From the NCBI GenBank assembly GCA_021234155.1, contig JAJEKV010000001.1, positions 17,689,382 through 17,753,381 on the forward strand: a DNA stretch of 64,000 nt, written 5' to 3'. The translations under genes and the position numbers were made by a program. Below are positions 42,851 through 54,111 of the stretch, one piece after another (positions within the stretch are counted from its first letter, which is position 1; every line of letters starts with the position of its first letter). The notes beneath the pieces were generated by a model. That model ran no database searches, was not told the DNA's origin, and saw nothing but the letters and a program-made list of their open reading frames with translations. The DNA is from Isoetes taiwanensis (Eukaryota; Streptophyta; Lycopodiopsida; Isoetales; Isoetaceae).

Positions 42851-43343
42851 CAGTTGTTCTTTGCATCTTTTGTGCCTGCATTGTCTCTCTAACATTCACA
42901 ATCATGGTTTTCATTATAGCAATATCCCTGGGATCTGGTACATCTGCTTGCAATGGCAAATGTTTGTTTCTCTTGAAAAGTCTTTGAAGAACTTTCCCTT
43001 TATCCAAATCCTCAGAAACGTTCCTGACAATGTGATTAAAAGAATCATCTAACTCTTTTGAGAGTTCCTGCAATCTTCTTTCACTAAGCCATTGTTTTCT
43101 CTTCCTCTCGTTTGGTGGAATGTTTTCCTTTTCCCTTTCTTTCATTCTCTTTCTCGATTCTCTTTTCCTTTTGGCTTCAAATTCCAGATAAATTCTCCTC
43201 TTCTGATCATCAAGGCTTTCAGAATTGGCCATAAAATGGAGGTGCAATGGAGAACTGGAATTGGGATTGGGATTGGGATTGGAATTGGGATTGGGATTGG
43301 GATTGGAATTAGAATTGAGAATTGCCAGTGAATTTTCAGCCAT
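42843..43343 (-). CDS. 166-codon basic coiled-coil protein, unrecognised
   Basis: An intact frame from the ATG at 43343 to a stop at 42843. The N-terminus, MAENSLAILNSNSNPNPNPN, is a low-complexity Asn-Pro-Ser tract from a GGGATT-type microsatellite. It is followed by a strongly basic helical region, KRRIYLEFEAKRKRESRKRM, then RKRKQWLSERRLQELSKELD, and a C-terminus with DPRDIAIMKTMIVNVRETMQ. No known domain; the basic helices suggest nucleic-acid or chromatin contact. Two TTGGCGGGA words lie upstream (see E2F-like entry). Its last codons run into the minisatellite. It may be a small host gene or an ORF of an unrecognised element. Confidence 0.45.
   Translation of the reverse strand: MAENSLAILNSNSNPNPNPNSNPNPNPNSSSPLHLHFMANSESLDDQKRRIYLEFEAKRKRESRKRMKEREKENIPPNERKRKQWLSERRLQELSKELDDSFNHIVRNVSEDLDKGKVLQRLFKRNKHLPLQADVPDPRDIAIMKTMIVNVRETMQAQKMQRTTDN
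43254..43320. repeat. (GGGATT)n-type microsatellite
   Basis: GGGATT/GGAATT units in a row, read on the minus strand as Asn-Pro and Asn-Ser repeats at the start of the 166-codon protein. Confidence 0.85.
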
Positions 43344-43394
43344 GATAACGGAGCTTGGGAAGAATGACAATCCAAGAAAGAAAACTTTCCTCAA

Positions 43395-43423
43395 GAATCC
43401 CGCCAACTTGAGATCCCGCCAAA
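43395..43423 (-). promoter_or_regulatory. paired E2F-like TTTGGCGGGA sites
   Basis: The minus strand carries TTTGGCGGGATC (about 43422-43411) and GTTGGCGGGATT (about 43406-43395), both close to the plant E2F consensus TTTSSCGS, 50-80 bp upstream of the ATG at 43343. Confidence 0.4.
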
Positions 43424-43653
43424 CATGAGGATTGCTCTGGCAATTCGCGCGGGGACATCCATGTCATCGATCCCTCCCCAACCGGAACATGCATACTATT
43501 TCTGGAGTAACAACCCCCGAGGTCGTTGAACGAAAATTCATCGAGTAAAAAGCACCTCAAGCACCTAAAGCACTTGTCTGGATGGTGCTTTTTGGGTAGC
43601 ATTATTATATTTACACCCATATACGAAATGCTAAAACACACAAATATATACAC

Positions 43654-43940
43654 TCATGTACCGTACCCATAGTGCCTGATCAGCGAGCAGCCAGGCGAGG
43701 GCAAAGGTGGGCTCGCAGATCCACTACCTCCTGCATGTACGACCCTAGAGCACGTACTGACGGTGTGTTCAGCAGCAAATGTAGGGGCAAGTCCGGCCGT
43801 ACTAAGGGAACGTATCTGGCCCAGATCTGACTGAATCCTGGGCAACTCTGGAAAGTGTGAGACTCATCCTCAATGGCACCCGTTTGACAGCACTGACAGA
43901 GCCTGTCCTGGCGGGGCTCCCCAATCCACCACATGTATGA
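43654..43940 (-). pseudogene. LINE C-terminal (zf-RVT-like) fragment
   Basis: A minus frame reads CQCCQTGAIEDESHTFQSCP then GFSQIWARYVPLV, the Cys/His cluster usual near the end of LINE polyproteins, continuing about 60 codons to a stop. It is wedged between the two minisatellite loci and is unlike the other LINEs of this window. Confidence 0.6.
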
Positions 43941-44019
43941 ACTTGCTACTTCAAATGCAATTCTAAGTTTTACATCATGGGGCTTACTGCAACTTCATAA
44001 GCATGTATATGTGGGGTAT

Positions 44020-44298
44020 TATTAAGATTAACAAATGTATAGATTGCAAGTTCAATTGCAAAACATGTATTAAGATTAACAAATGTATAGAATGCAAGTT
44101 CAATTGCAAAACATGTATGAACTTGCGAAACATGTATTAGGACTAAGAAATGTATAGATTGCAAGTTCAGTTGCTCAACATGTATTAAGATTAACAAATG
44201 TATAGACTGCAAGTTCAATTGCAAAACGTGTATTAAGATTAACAAATGTATAGACTGCAAGTTCAATTGCAAAACATCTATTAAGATTAACACATGTA
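44020..44298 (+). repeat. 48-bp minisatellite, locus 2
   Basis: Same unit as at 42648, about five and a half copies, with the same 19-bp interruption. The 70-80 bp to the left (GCTACTTCAAATGCAATTCT and onward) also match locus 1, so this is a segmental copy. Confidence 0.85.
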
Positions 44299-44712
44299 AT
44301 CCCAAAATGTTTTTGCATTTCAACATACAGTTTCTATGCATCTAGATTTAAAATTAACACATGTATAGAAACTGCTAGTAGAAATGCAAAAACTATTTGG
44401 GAACACAATTGTGACCATTGCTTTGCTTCTAACATGACCATGTACATTGTATATGGAGTTGTATAGACTTTTTCTAAAAACATCTACATACATTGTGTTG
44501 GTGTCACAACAATTAGAAACACTCTTGATTTAATTGTCACAACAATAGTTCTTGCAACATGCACAATAGTTCACCAATAGTCACTTATATACGTCAAAAA
44601 AAAATATATATATACATATATAAATATATAGGTTTTATATAGTTGACGGATGCATTGATTGTCTAGCTCGGCTTTTTAGATAGAATTATGCATTTCGTAT
44701 GCATGCACTCGA

Positions 44713-44949
44713 ATGGAATCCAGCTCTTCAATATCCAGAAGCTCAATGAACATGGCGAAACTCAAGATCACCGCCAAGCATCCCATGGACGAATCCGTGA
44801 GTACTAGCCAGCCGGGCAAGAGGATCAAGGTTGTTGCCAGATTTTCTTATGTAGAGGTGGAGCGCCTAGTTCGAAAAGGAGCTATAATCTCTCAAAAGGT
44901 TCAGCAGTGGCTAGACCGACTTCATGCTGTCCATGAGCGCCTTTTATAG
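44713..44949 (+). CDS. 78-codon small ORF, unrecognised
   Basis: ATG to stop, with a Ser-rich start and then RFSYVEVERLVRKGAIISQK and VQQWLDRLHAVHERL, which looks like a short helical protein. There is a TATATATA tract about 110 bp upstream (44605-44632) and AT-rich, repeat-containing sequence downstream. No homolog recognised. It may be a gene, a recruited fragment, or chance. Confidence 0.3.
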   Translation: MESSSSISRSSMNMAKLKITAKHPMDESVSTSQPGKRIKVVARFSYVEVERLVRKGAIISQKVQQWLDRLHAVHERLL

Positions 44950-45909
44950 ATGGTCATACAAGCTGATGGCAATGACTTGCATATGGAGCTTAGGATGCTG
45001 CCTGCTGGACATGCCTAGGATACCCCTGGGTTTATTTTCAATGTTGTGCTTTTTTTTCCTCGACCTTGTATATGAATCTCCATAACTTATAATGCTATTT
45101 CTAGTTTTTGTGATGCAACATGGCTGTTATGTACAGGCCTCTTGTAAATTCGTCCAAGTGACAGATCCTTTTTGGGAACATATAATATAAAATCTGCTTT
45201 CATACATGTTATGTATTTGTTCTCTCTTTCCTTCTGATTTCTGAGTTTATCTTCAATGTTTTAAATATATTCACTATTGTCTATGTATGTTTAAGTATTC
45301 TGAGTCCGAGCACCATTTTCTTGAACTGTGAAAGTTTTTGGGAACATGTATTCTTTCCTTAAGCTGTCAATGATCATGTATCTTCATTTCTCGAGTTGTA
45401 TTGCATGAGCCCAAGTTTCTAATTGTAAATAAGCTTGCATTGCTCAAAAATTCTATCTGTTTTTTTCGTGCCAGAGTCTCTAACCGATAATGAACTTCCA
45501 TTGCTCAAGAAACCATCTGTTTCTGGTGCCCGGGTTCCTAATTGTTAATAAAGTTGCATTGCTAAAAATTCCCATCTGTTTCTTGTGGCTTGTAAAGTTG
45601 TAGCTTGCCTTGATAAAAAATACCATCTGTTTCTGATTGAAGTCAAGCAAACATGGTTATTGAGCAAGTATGTAATATGAAAACCTTTCCAAACCAAACA
45701 TTGCCAAATCAAAGTTTTTGCATACAAAGCATTGGAGTTGTGCTTTTATCAGGCAGTAATCTATCTTCTAAGACATGGCTAAGATTTCATCATATTGTGA
45801 ACAATGAAAGCAGTTAATATTGCAACAGTTTACATAAACCACAACACTGCCAAATCAAAGTCATAGCAAATCAAAGTCTTGCAAAACATCAAAGTCTTAT
45901 ACGAACTAA
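44950..45909. other. AT-rich flank with ~65-bp degenerate repeats
   Basis: Around 45407-45640 the phrase CCATCTGTTTCTGGTG / TAATTGTTAATAAAGTTGCATTGCT recurs three to four times at roughly 60-66 bp. No gene seen. ACTAA at 45905-45909 is the left target duplication of the gypsy element. Confidence 0.5.
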
Positions 45910-47523
45910 TGTTACGAACTAAAATTTTAGTACCAAAAATTTCGATTTGTATTCACATCAAACCATCAGAGTACACAGAAAAAGTACTGCGTCCCATGAG
46001 GCTATATACATGAAAGCCATGTATACAGATAATAAGTTGACAACATAAGATAACTATATATACGCATGCTCCGCCAGCTATCAAACAGCCTGCACAAGCT
46101 TCCACGTGTTAGTAACATGCATAGAAGTTATCCAGTAATGTCAACATGGAGCCATGACTGATGGACTACAAGTACACACATATGGAATCCACCACACGCA
46201 CTATAGCATCTGCCAAGCAGACACACCCCGCCATATCTAGACAGTACGTCGTCTAGAACCCCCGCGCTGGTGGATCCAATGTGAGGGAGAAACTGCAGGC
46301 ATCATCCCATACAAGCGACAGGCTTTCCCTCACAAGTACCTTTAGTTCCTATATAAACAAGCCACACTCATGTGTAACTATGCCATGCAAAAACTCCCTT
46401 GGTTAGCACTTACTATGCTCACCCCAATATCACTACGATACTGTAACAGTAGAGCCTAGCTCCTCAATGGATGCTCCATTTTCACTGGGCTGTCGGTAGG
46501 CATGTGATATTGTCCCATACCAATACCATTAGCCAACCTCACCAGCACTCACAAGGTATCTAAGAGAACAAGCCTCATCTCATTATCACATAAGGAATAG
46601 ATCAATACATATGAAGCTGTAGCCTTGTAGCTGTCAAGCTCCCTTAGCTGTTAATTATAGCCTCAAGCCGTAACACAACTTAAGAGTTATCTTAAGCTGA
46701 CACCGCTGGCCTTAAAGAGTGGCCATCCCAGGACATCAATTAAAGGCAATTCCTTTGTTTCTAGGCGAGGGAAGTTTTCACAAGGTTTATCAGGAGTTTC
46801 TATGCTTTAGTTAGGCATTCAAATGAAGGCCCGCTCTATTACGGCAGGCCATAGTATGACCCTGCCCTCCATAAGGAGCAGCCCAGTATGAATTACCTAC
46901 AACTCCAGTCTTCTGCAACACGGCAGACTCCCTTGTAAGATGCTTCCAGAACGTTCACCTCTAATCTCGATGGCCTGGCAGCTTCCTCTTCCCTCTGCAA
47001 CCAATTCGGCCTCCCCTTTGTTATCAAGTTCGCCCTGTAGTATTCCCCCTCTCTTCTGATAGGCCGCCGCCCAACTCGCCGAAAACCCCCCACCTGATAG
47101 GGCCACGTGGCAGCACCCAGCATGGGTGAATCATACTGGAATAGATCCGGTGGCCCGGGTCTCACCTCAGGACAACCGCTTTACATTACAGAGGAAGCAC
47201 GTAGGTGGCATCCCCCGATTTAAGGGGTGCTCACCTTTTAATACCAATGGTTTTATAAACCATTAAAGATTTTTAGTCCACACATTGCCTTGTTAACTCC
47301 TTGGAAGGAAATAAATCTTAACCCTATACGATTATTTCCAATCCAAACAACCAGGCAACGTTCTACCCTAGTCTACCCTGCCATGATGTACCACTTCGGA
47401 CTAGGTGACATGCAACCATTACACATCTATGGCCCAAATACCATAGAACGTTCCATTATGCCAAACATTAATATGCATGCACAATATCGAGCAATGGTCT
47501 GTCAATTTATTTTGGGCATAACA
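45910..47523 (-). repeat. 3' LTR
   Basis: 1614 bp, terminal TGTTA...TAACA. It aligns with the other LTR, differing at about 11 of the first 170 positions. It lacks about 50 bp present in its partner near 52552-52603. Confidence 0.92.
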
Positions 47524-47560
47524 TTACTCCCCTCCTGGGATTCTTGTCCTCAAGAATCGG
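47524..47560 (-). promoter_or_regulatory. polypurine tract
   Basis: Immediately inside the 3' LTR the minus strand reads AAGAATCCCAGGAGGGGAGT, the plus-strand primer site of the element. Confidence 0.8.
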
Positions 47561-50500
47561 CTCCAGACCATTGAGCCATAACATCCGGATATTGAGTCAT
47601 GAAACGACGACTCTCCCACGTCGCCTCTGAGACAGGTCTATGTTTCCATTTCACCAGAAATTCCATCTGGTCTCTTTGGCGGATCCGCACTATCCGGGAA
47701 TTCAATATTCTTTCAGGGGTAGGAATTCTATCCAACTCCACCATGTGTTCTTGAGAAGGCACAATATTCATAGCTTTTCCCAGAGCTGGTCGCAACTAGC
47801 TCACATGGAAAACTGGATGAATGTCCACATTCAGTGGAAGTTACAACTTGAAGGCAACATCACTATACTTTTTCAAAATTTTATAAGGACAACTGTATCT
47901 TGGGGAGAGCTTTGGTTTCTTTCCTGCAAGCAACGGCAATATTGCTTTTTTTTTTTTAGATTTGCAGGAAAGACCACACGAAGGTACACCATCTGACCCT
48001 CATGCAGCTCGATCGGGGTTATCGACAAATTGGCACGTGCCCTTGCTCGATCCTGGGCATGTCTCATATGCAATTGACACAACCCAAGTGTCACATCCAT
48101 GCTTTCAAGTATACTTATAGCAGCATCAGTTTTTAGCCCTTCAAAACCAAGCGATACAGGTCCTCTGGGATTTCTCCCAAACATAGCCAAACAAATGGGC
48201 TAGTCTTGATGCTCTGTTGGAACCCATTATTGTAAGCAAACTCTACAATTGGCAAATAGTCCTCCCATCTGGATTGCTGAGTGGCCACATAAGATCTCAG
48301 CATATCCTCCAAAATTTGATTCACTCTTTCAGTTTGCCCATCCGTTTCCGGATGATCTCCACTAGAGAACTGAAGAGTACATTTTAATGCAGAGAACTTT
48401 TCACGCCAGAAATTCCCAGTGAATTTCACATCTCGATCGCTTACAATAGCTTTGGGTAATCCAAAAATAGGAAATATATGTTGCATATAAGCCTTGGCCA
48501 CCGCCAAGCCATCAGCATTCTTTGTCAGAGGTATAAAGCGTGCATACTTCGTCAGCCTATCCACAATGACAAGTATCTGAGTGTAATCATGCATACTACG
48601 AGACAACTTTACAATGAAATCCATAGAGATTTCACTCCATCTCTCCTCTGGCACAGGCAGAGGTTGCAGAAGTCGACCCGCTTTAACCTGCTGACAAGTC
48701 TCACAGACTTTCACATATTCCTGCACGTCTTCTTTCAAACTAGGCCAGTAAAAACATCCTTTTGAGCGATTCATATGTTTTCCACTCACCTCCGTGCCCA
48801 GGATAAGGTGCATCATGGAATTCGCTCAATACTTGATTTCTCAAAGTGTCCACCGCAGGAACATAAATACGTCCCTTATGATACCAGAGTCCATCCTGGA
48901 TATCCCAAGCATCAGGTAACTTGGATAGATGGTGCATACTCAAAACATAGGCATCCAAGTCATATGCTTGCTTAATCTGTGACACCAAAGCAATTTCACA
49001 TGAACCATCACATTTACTTCCCGAACCCTAGAAAGAGCATCAGCAACAGGATTCTTTTTCCCGGGAAGATGTTCAACATGAAAATGAAATTGAGAAAGAA
49101 AGTCCAACCATCTTGCTTGCCTTGGACTTACCCTCGGCCTGGCTTTGCAGGAATTTCAATAATTTATGATCCGTATAGACCACAAAACTCACACTTATTG
49201 CGGAGATAATATTTCCAGACTTTGAGCGCATGAACCATTGCCAGTAACTCCTGCTCATAGGTGGAATAATTCTTCTCAGTAGCATTGAGTTGGCGGCTTT
49301 CATACGCCACCGCCCTTCCATCCTGCATGAGAACAACACCAATGGCATAACCACATGCATCCGTGTAAACCTCATAGGGTTTACACATGTCTGGAATCAA
49401 CAGAATAGGCGCTGAGGTCAGCAACCTCTTCAGCATATCCATTGCCTGCTGCTGCTGCTTCGCCGTCCATTGCCACTGGACATTAGTTGTCAACAACATA
49501 GTCAAAGCCGCCGCAATCTTGGCAAACTTCCAGACAAATCTGCGATAATAACTGGCCAATCCCAAGAAACTACGCAACTCCGATACATTCTTTGGCACAG
49601 GCCAAGACTGAATTGCCTCCGTCTTCTTGGGATCTACAGCTACACCTTCCACAGATACAATGTGGCCCAAAATTCCACCTGTGCTTTCAAAAATTTACAC
49701 TTCGACATTTTTGCATACAACTTATGCTGTCTGAGCAGAGTTAATACAGAACACAAATGATTCGAATGCTCATCCAAGGTTTTGCTATAAACCAGAATAT
49801 CATCTAAGAACACTTCAATAAAAGTATCAAGACATCCTGCAAAAAACTCATTCATCATTCTGGAAAAAGTAGCAGGAGCATTCGGTAGTCCAAAAGGCAT
49901 CACCAAAAATTCAAAATGACTAAAAGTGGTCCTAAAGGCAGTTATGCACATCCGACTCCTTCACCCTTATCAAGTGATAACCACTGCACAAATCCAACTT
50001 AGAAAAATATTTAGCTGCTGTTAATCTATCCATAATCTCGTCAATCCTAGACAAAGGATACCTATTCTTGATCGTGATCTTATTCAAGGCACGATAGTCA
50101 ATGCACATCTGCATTGATCCGTCCTTTTTCTTGACTAGAATGACAGGAGCACCATAAGGGGATTTGCTAGGTCTCACAAATCCTTTGGCTAACAACTCAT
50201 GAAGCTACTTTTTAACCTCCTCTTTTTCCAATATGGACAATCTATAAGGGCTACGAAACACAGGTTTGGATCCAGGCTCTAAATCAATCTCATGTTCAAT
50301 CTCTCTACTAGGTGGAAGACCTTCAAGCAGTTCCTCAAGGAACACGTCCTGAAATTCACTTAACAAATCCTGCGACTCTTTTTGGCCTTCTGAATTCTCT
50401 ATGACCTCACTATCAGCACTCATATGACAACACTCAAAAGCAGGATAACATTCATCAATAAATAGAAGAAAACATTGATTGGAAGATTTACGTACCAGTT

Positions 50501-50890
50501 TCTTGACCTGAAACGACGACACGATCTTGGAAGCTCCCGTCAAAGGACTCCCTTGCAGATAGATCTCACGTCCATCGTGCTTCAGTGTCACCTGGTGAGT
50601 GTTCCAATCTATTGCAGTAGGCTTAACCCGCTACAACCATGTTATCCCCAGCATCCAACATCCAAGAGGTCAAAATCAAGCTTTTCCTGGTATCCTTGAA
50701 TACATAAGGGCACCCCAACAGCTTTACGATCCTCCACCTGAGAATCATTCACAAAAGGCCCATCTACCTTATACTTATTAGTCTTTACACAAGGTAGGTG
50801 CAGTTCTTCCATCAACTTAGAAGATATAAACATGTCAGAAGAGCCACAATCCAATAACACTACAACGTTCGGCCCATGACTCTACCCAAG
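47550..50890 (-). pseudogene. gypsy pol: protease, RT, RNase H, integrase, chromodomain
   Basis: From 50880 down: protease with LLDCGSSDMF (the usual D-S/T-G is D-C-G); 50591-50205 ends at a stop before the RT. 50195-49932 has RT palm [14 protein letters not shown]. After a shift 49951-49640 has VFLDDILVYS (xxDD catalytic pair). 49670-49164 gives RNase H with [10 protein letters not shown] and a shift before [10 protein letters not shown]. 48988-48740 is the integrase zinc-binding start. 48816-48133 is the integrase core with MDFIVKLS, IVSDRDVKFTGNFW and TERVNQILED (the three acidic residues), then a decayed stretch. 47795-47550 is a chromodomain, PERILNSRIVRIRQRDQMEF followed by LVKWK and ATWE. 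At least four lesions. Confidence 0.9.
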
Positions 50891-52111
50891 AATCTAATCA
50901 CCCATCCAGCAAACATGTCCATGATATCCTTGCTTGCGGGCTTATCCAGCGCGCACAGCTCTTCCATGGTAATGGCTGAAACCGTCTTAGATTCCAATAC
51001 CTCTTCAGCCTTTTCAGTCACATTTGCTTTCTTGTTATCAGCTTTCTTGTTCTGTGGCTGAGAGCATTCACGACTAATGTGCCCAGGCTCCCCACACCTA
51101 TAGCAGAAAATCCTCTTCCTGGGACCACCGGACTTAGAGTCCGCCTTACGCTTATTGGACACTCCACCTGGAGGCTTAGGCTTAGGCTGCTCAGACTTTT
51201 TCTTCTTGAAAAATCTATTTTTCTTCTTCGAGAACTTTCGAGACGTCCTCTTAAAGGACTCATCCTCCTCCCCAAGCTGACGAGCCAACATCGTTGCCCT
51301 CTCAAAATCCTCGGGCTTCAACTCGATTATCTGCTTCTTGAGAGCAACACTGGATAGACCACCTAGGAAGAAATCAATCTGCCAGGCCTCGGACAAGTCT
51401 CCAACCCTGTGGATATAACCCCGTACCTTATTGATATAAGCACTGAGAGAACCTGTCTGCTTACAGTACCGCAGCTTCTCAAGCGCATCACGAGCATCAT
51501 GCTGAGGTGCATACTCCCCAATAAAGTATTTCCCGAAATCAGACCAGGTATTCACCTCTTTCTTCATGGTAGGACCATTCCACCAACTATAGGCATCCGA
51601 TTTCAGCATCATCTGTGCAATAAACAACCGCGCCTTATCACCTTTATTGGTAGCCTCAAAAAAGGTCTCAAGCTTGTCAATCCAAGCCATCGCCTCCTCG
51701 GCAGTGCCTTTCCCATCCCAATCTGGGATCTTCGTGCGCTCGAGACTGCGGATGTCCTCCTTGCTCAATCCGGAACTCTAGTGACTGCTCCACAGCAGCA
51801 CTAGTACCAGGTACATCCGGGTCCACCACTACAACTGCCGGAGACTTCCCCTTCTCCACAGACTTCCCTAGGCCATCCGTGCCAGCAAGGGTCTCCAATA
51901 CAGTTCTCATGGCAGTCTGAGTATCCAATATAGCCTTGAGGCTCTGCTGCACACCCAGCAAGTCCTCGCCCCACTTCGTCTGCATGGTCTCCAGGTTCTT
52001 CTGGGTTTCCTGTACGCGAGCAGCTAGCCCTCGTACATCAGGTTCCTCCTCCATAGGAGTCGCCTGTCCCGCTACAGTATGCGCGCCTGCACTAGTCTCG
52101 TCGTGCTCCAT
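50860..52111 (-). pseudogene. gypsy gag
   Basis: Starts MEHDETSAGAHTVAGQ at 52111 and stays open to about 51677. The homologous continuation lies in another frame from about 51768, so one frameshift is present near 51770. The second part has the capsid-like segment PDWDGKGTAEEAMAWIDKLE, SWWNG and FGKYFIGEYAP, a Lys-rich linker, and a single zinc knuckle CYRCGEPGHISREC (about 51110-51066). Its end runs into the protease region. Confidence 0.9.
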
Positions 52112-52141
52112 CTCAGCTACTCAAGGTCTAAGCCGCAACTC

Positions 52142-52155
52142 AGGCTCTAATACCA
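52142..52155 (-). promoter_or_regulatory. primer binding site (initiator tRNA-Met type)
   Basis: The minus strand reads TGGTATTAGAGCC just inside the 5' LTR, one base off the usual TGGTATCAGAGCC complementary to the 3' end of initiator methionine tRNA. Confidence 0.85.
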
Positions 52156-52156
52156 C

Positions 52157-53822
52157 TGTTACGAACCAAAATTTTAGTACCAAAAATTTTGATTTGTATT
52201 CACATCAAACCATCAAAGTACACAGAACAAGTACTGCTTCCCACGAGGCTATATACATGAAAGCCACGTATACAGATAACAAGTTGACAACATAAGATAA
52301 CTATACACACGCATGCTTCGCCAGCTATCAAACAGCCTGCACAAGCTTCCATGTGTTAGTAACAAGCATAGAAGTTATCCAGTAATGTCAACATGAAGCC
52401 ATGACTGACGGAGTGCAAGTACACACATATGGAATCCACCACATGCACCATAGCATCTGCCAAGCAGACACACCCCACTATATCTACACAGACGTCATCT
52501 AGGACCCCCGTGCTGGTGGATCCAAAGTGAGGGAGAAACTGCAGGCATCATAAGGACTCAGGCTACTAGACTGTTGGTTCCGCATGCCACTGTCCCATAT
52601 CAGCGACAGGCTTTCCCTCACAAGTACCTTTAGTTCCTATATGAACAAGCCACACTCATGTGTAACTATCCCATGCACAAAACTCCCTTGGTTAGCACTT
52701 ACTATGCTCATCCCAATATCACTACGATACTATAACAGTGGAGCCTAGCTCCTCAATGGATGCTCTGTTTTCACTGGGCTGTCAGTAGGCATGTGATATT
52801 GTCCCATACCAATACCATTAGCCAACCTCACCAGCACTCACAAGGCATCTAAGAGAACAAGCCTCATCTCATTATCACAGAAGGAATAGATCAATACATA
52901 TGAAGCTGTAGCCTTGTAGCTGCCAAGCTCCCTTAGCTGTTAATTACAGCCTCAAGCCATAACGCAACTTAAGAGTTATCTTAAGCTGACACCACTGGCC
53001 TTAAGGAGTGGCCATCACAGGACATCAATTAAAGGCAATTTTTTTGTTTCTAGGTAAGGGAAGTTTTCAGAAGGTTTATCAGGAGTTTCTATGCTTTAGT
53101 TAGGCATTCAAATGAAGGCCCGCTCTATTACGGCAGGCCATAGTATGACCCTGCCCTCCATAAGGAGCAGCCCAGTATGAATTACCTACAACTCCAGTCT
53201 TCTGCAATACGGCAGACTCCCTTATAAGATGCTTCCAGAACGTTCACCTCTAATCTCGATGGTCTGGCAGCTTCCTCTTCCCTCTGCAACCAATTCAGCC
53301 TCCCCTTTTGTTATCAAGTTCGCCCTGTAGTATTCCCCCTCTCTTCTGATAGGCCGCCGCCCTAACTCACTGAAAACCCCTGCCCACCTGGCAGGGCCAT
53401 GTGGCAGCACCCAGTAGGGGCGAATCATACCGGAACAGATCCGGTGGCCCGGATCTCACCTCAGGCCAACTGGTTTATATTACAGAGGAAGCACGTAGGT
53501 GGCATCCCCCGATTTAAGGGGTGCTCACCTTTTAATACCAATGGTTATATAAACCATTAAATATTTTTAGTCCACACATTGCCTTGTTAACATCTTGGAA
53601 GGAAATAAATCTTAACCCCATACGATTATTTCCAATCCAAACAACCAGGCAACGTTCTACCCTAGTTTACCCTGCCATGATGTACCACAACAACTCGGAC
53701 TAGGTGACATGCGGCCATTACACATCTATGGCCCAAATACCATAGAACATTCCATTATGCCAAACATTAATATGCATGCACAATATTGAGCAATGGTTTG
53801 TCAATTTATTTTGTGCATAACA
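52157..53822 (-). repeat. 5' LTR
   Basis: 1666 bp, terminal TGTTA...TAACA, paired with 45910-47523. Confidence 0.92.
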
Positions 53823-54111
53823 ACTAAAACTCAGCAAATCTTATAGCAGATGTATTTTTGGATTCAATAAGTATTAGTTCACAAGCATGATAAAGTCCAG
53901 CAATAAACATATGCCAGAATAGCAACAAGTTTAGAGAAAGCTGCAGGAATTGAACCTGCAAAACCAACTGCCTTTCTTATGTTTTTTATCCATTAAAGCA
54001 CCAAGTATTCGATGCACAATGTAGATAGAGATCTACACCCCTTGCATTTTACAGAACACTCCCTTCTATAACCAATCTTTCTATCATTCAAAAGGAAATA
54101 AAAGTCACCAT

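Larger units (their letters stand above)
45910..53822 (-). mobile_element. complete chromodomain Ty3/gypsy retrotransposon (chromovirus)
   Basis: 7.9 kb from TGTTACG to CATAACA, flanked by ACTAA at 45905-45909 and 53823-53827. LTRs are at 45910-47523 and 52157-53822. Gene order on the minus strand is gag, protease, reverse transcriptase, RNase H, integrase, chromodomain, the order of chromoviruses. A tRNA-Met-type primer site and a purine tract lie where expected. All large frames carry stops or shifts. Confidence 0.93.
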
